In this document: in pieces, positions 63,640 to 64,000 of the stretch | Layout: every line of letters starts with the position of its first letter | How positions within the stretch are numbered: the stretch's first letter is position 1 | DNA from: Polaromonas sp. AER18D-145 | GTDB lineage: Bacteria > Pseudomonadota > Gammaproteobacteria > Burkholderiales > Burkholderiaceae_C | DNA: 64,000 bases | Direction of reading: 5' to 3' | Assembly: GCF_002379095.1 (NCBI RefSeq) | Contig: NZ_NBZV01000015.1 | Location: 24,841-88,840, forward strand | Position numbers and translations under genes: made by a program | Notes under the pieces: generated by a model | What the model was told of the DNA's origin: nothing | Databases searched by the model: none | Seen by the model: only the letters and a program-made list of their open reading frames with translations

Positions 63640-63930
63640 GTCTCGGCCCGGCGGCCGACTCACTTTCTCTTGCGTCGCCAAGAGAAAGTAAGCAAAGAGA
63701 AGGCGACCCGATGGTCTGGGTCCCTTCGCTTCGCTACGGGCAACCTGCGGTGCTCGGCAAAAGCGGGGTCTCGCTCGAACTCGCCTTCGGCTCAGACAAT
63801 CGCGAGCCCTGATCCGCTTTTGCCTGCGCTCCCCGGCCCATCCCGACGGGTGGGGAAACGAATGCGGGTTCGGGATCGGGTGCGGGGAGACATGACGTGC
63901 GAAGCGCGTCATGTCGGGCTCAACAGACCG
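63640..63930 (+). repeat. Family E dispersed repeat in a 479-bp gene-free end region
   Basis: The end of the window (63522-64000) holds no gene I can support. It contains CACTTTCTCTTGCGTCGCCAAGAGAAAGTAAGCAAAGAGAAGGCGACCC and following GC-rich palindromes such as CGAACTCGCCTTCGGCTC. I recall similar ~250-bp extragenic repeats in Betaproteobacteria; only one copy is in this window. Confidence 0.55.
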
Positions 63931-64000
63931 TCATGTTTGCACGCGAGCGCAGCACACACGGCCAAATGAAGCTCCCCGCCATCGCCCAGCGGGGCGAGGG

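Noticed and set aside
63058..63969. A 303-codon plus frame over the DMT gene and the right-end repeat
   Set aside because: It is antisense to a clear EamA transporter and then runs through repeat DNA.

Overview
The window is a high-GC stretch of a betaproteobacterial chromosome, most likely from Comamonadaceae (Polaromonas/Rhodoferax-like). The evidence is the housekeeping gene order (gyrA, pheA, tyrA, aroA-cmk fusion, rpsA, ihfB, lapA, lapB; ompA, ubiG, gph, ssrA on the other side), the tmRNA tag ANDERFALAA, and several short dispersed repeats that I associate with this family. The assignment is an inference from sequence features alone. No prophage, rRNA, tRNA or CRISPR array was seen.

Layout. 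1-8240: a five-gene minus-strand operon (MTAP-type phosphorylase, ArsS radical SAM, two 'rSAM/selenodomain-associated' transferases, ArsM) that looks like an arsenosugar pathway. It faces a divergent operon headed by a TVP38 membrane domain fused to a disulfide reductase. 8.3-9.9 kb: a ComEA-like protein with a long Ala/Lys tail, a CBS protein and a small cytochrome c. 9.9-13.5 kb: LPS heptose genes hldD and hldE, and LPS assembly genes lapA and lapB. 13.5-23.1 kb: ihfB, rpsA, aroA-cmk, tyrA, pheA, a DUF2059 gene and gyrA. 23.3-25.9 kb: ompA, ubiG, gph and tmRNA. 25.9-36.6 kb: accessory genes, including a decay zone (28.9-30.8 kb) with partial copies of neighbouring genes and a frameshifted DUF2726 gene. 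36.6-41.7 kb: the nitrogen regulon core glnA, glnL(ntrB), glnG(ntrC) with NtrC and sigma-54 sites. 42-45.6 kb: xth, folA and thyA, with a ccdAB toxin-antitoxin pair directly ahead of thyA. 45.6-53.6 kb: FAD oxidase, DUF2069 and YihY genes, then a TRAP-TAXI transporter cassette with an aldolase-family and an RraA-family gene. 53.7-63.5 kb: P450, hydrolase, metY-type sulfhydrylase, CBS, a truncated cupin, a putative AbiC-like protein, aroC and two transporters.

Two repeat families stand out. Family A is about 60 bp: GCTAT, a short loop, ATAGCT, then CTGGCGC, then AAGGGCTG-AGGCC. It occurs at least ten times, in both orientations. Family B is GC-rich, about 80-120 bp, with cores CCCCCACG and GCCCCCCGAGGGGGC. 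Both lie inside reading frames without breaking them (aroA, a P450 gene, a CinA-like gene, an FAD oxidase). One copy of family A supplies the signal peptide of a polysaccharide deacetylase, and another coincides with the truncated end of a cupin gene.

The most interesting candidates for follow-up are the complete arsenosugar-type cluster, the in-frame repeat insertions, and the ccdAB pair, whose operator and promoter appear to sit at the head of the thyA-folA operon.
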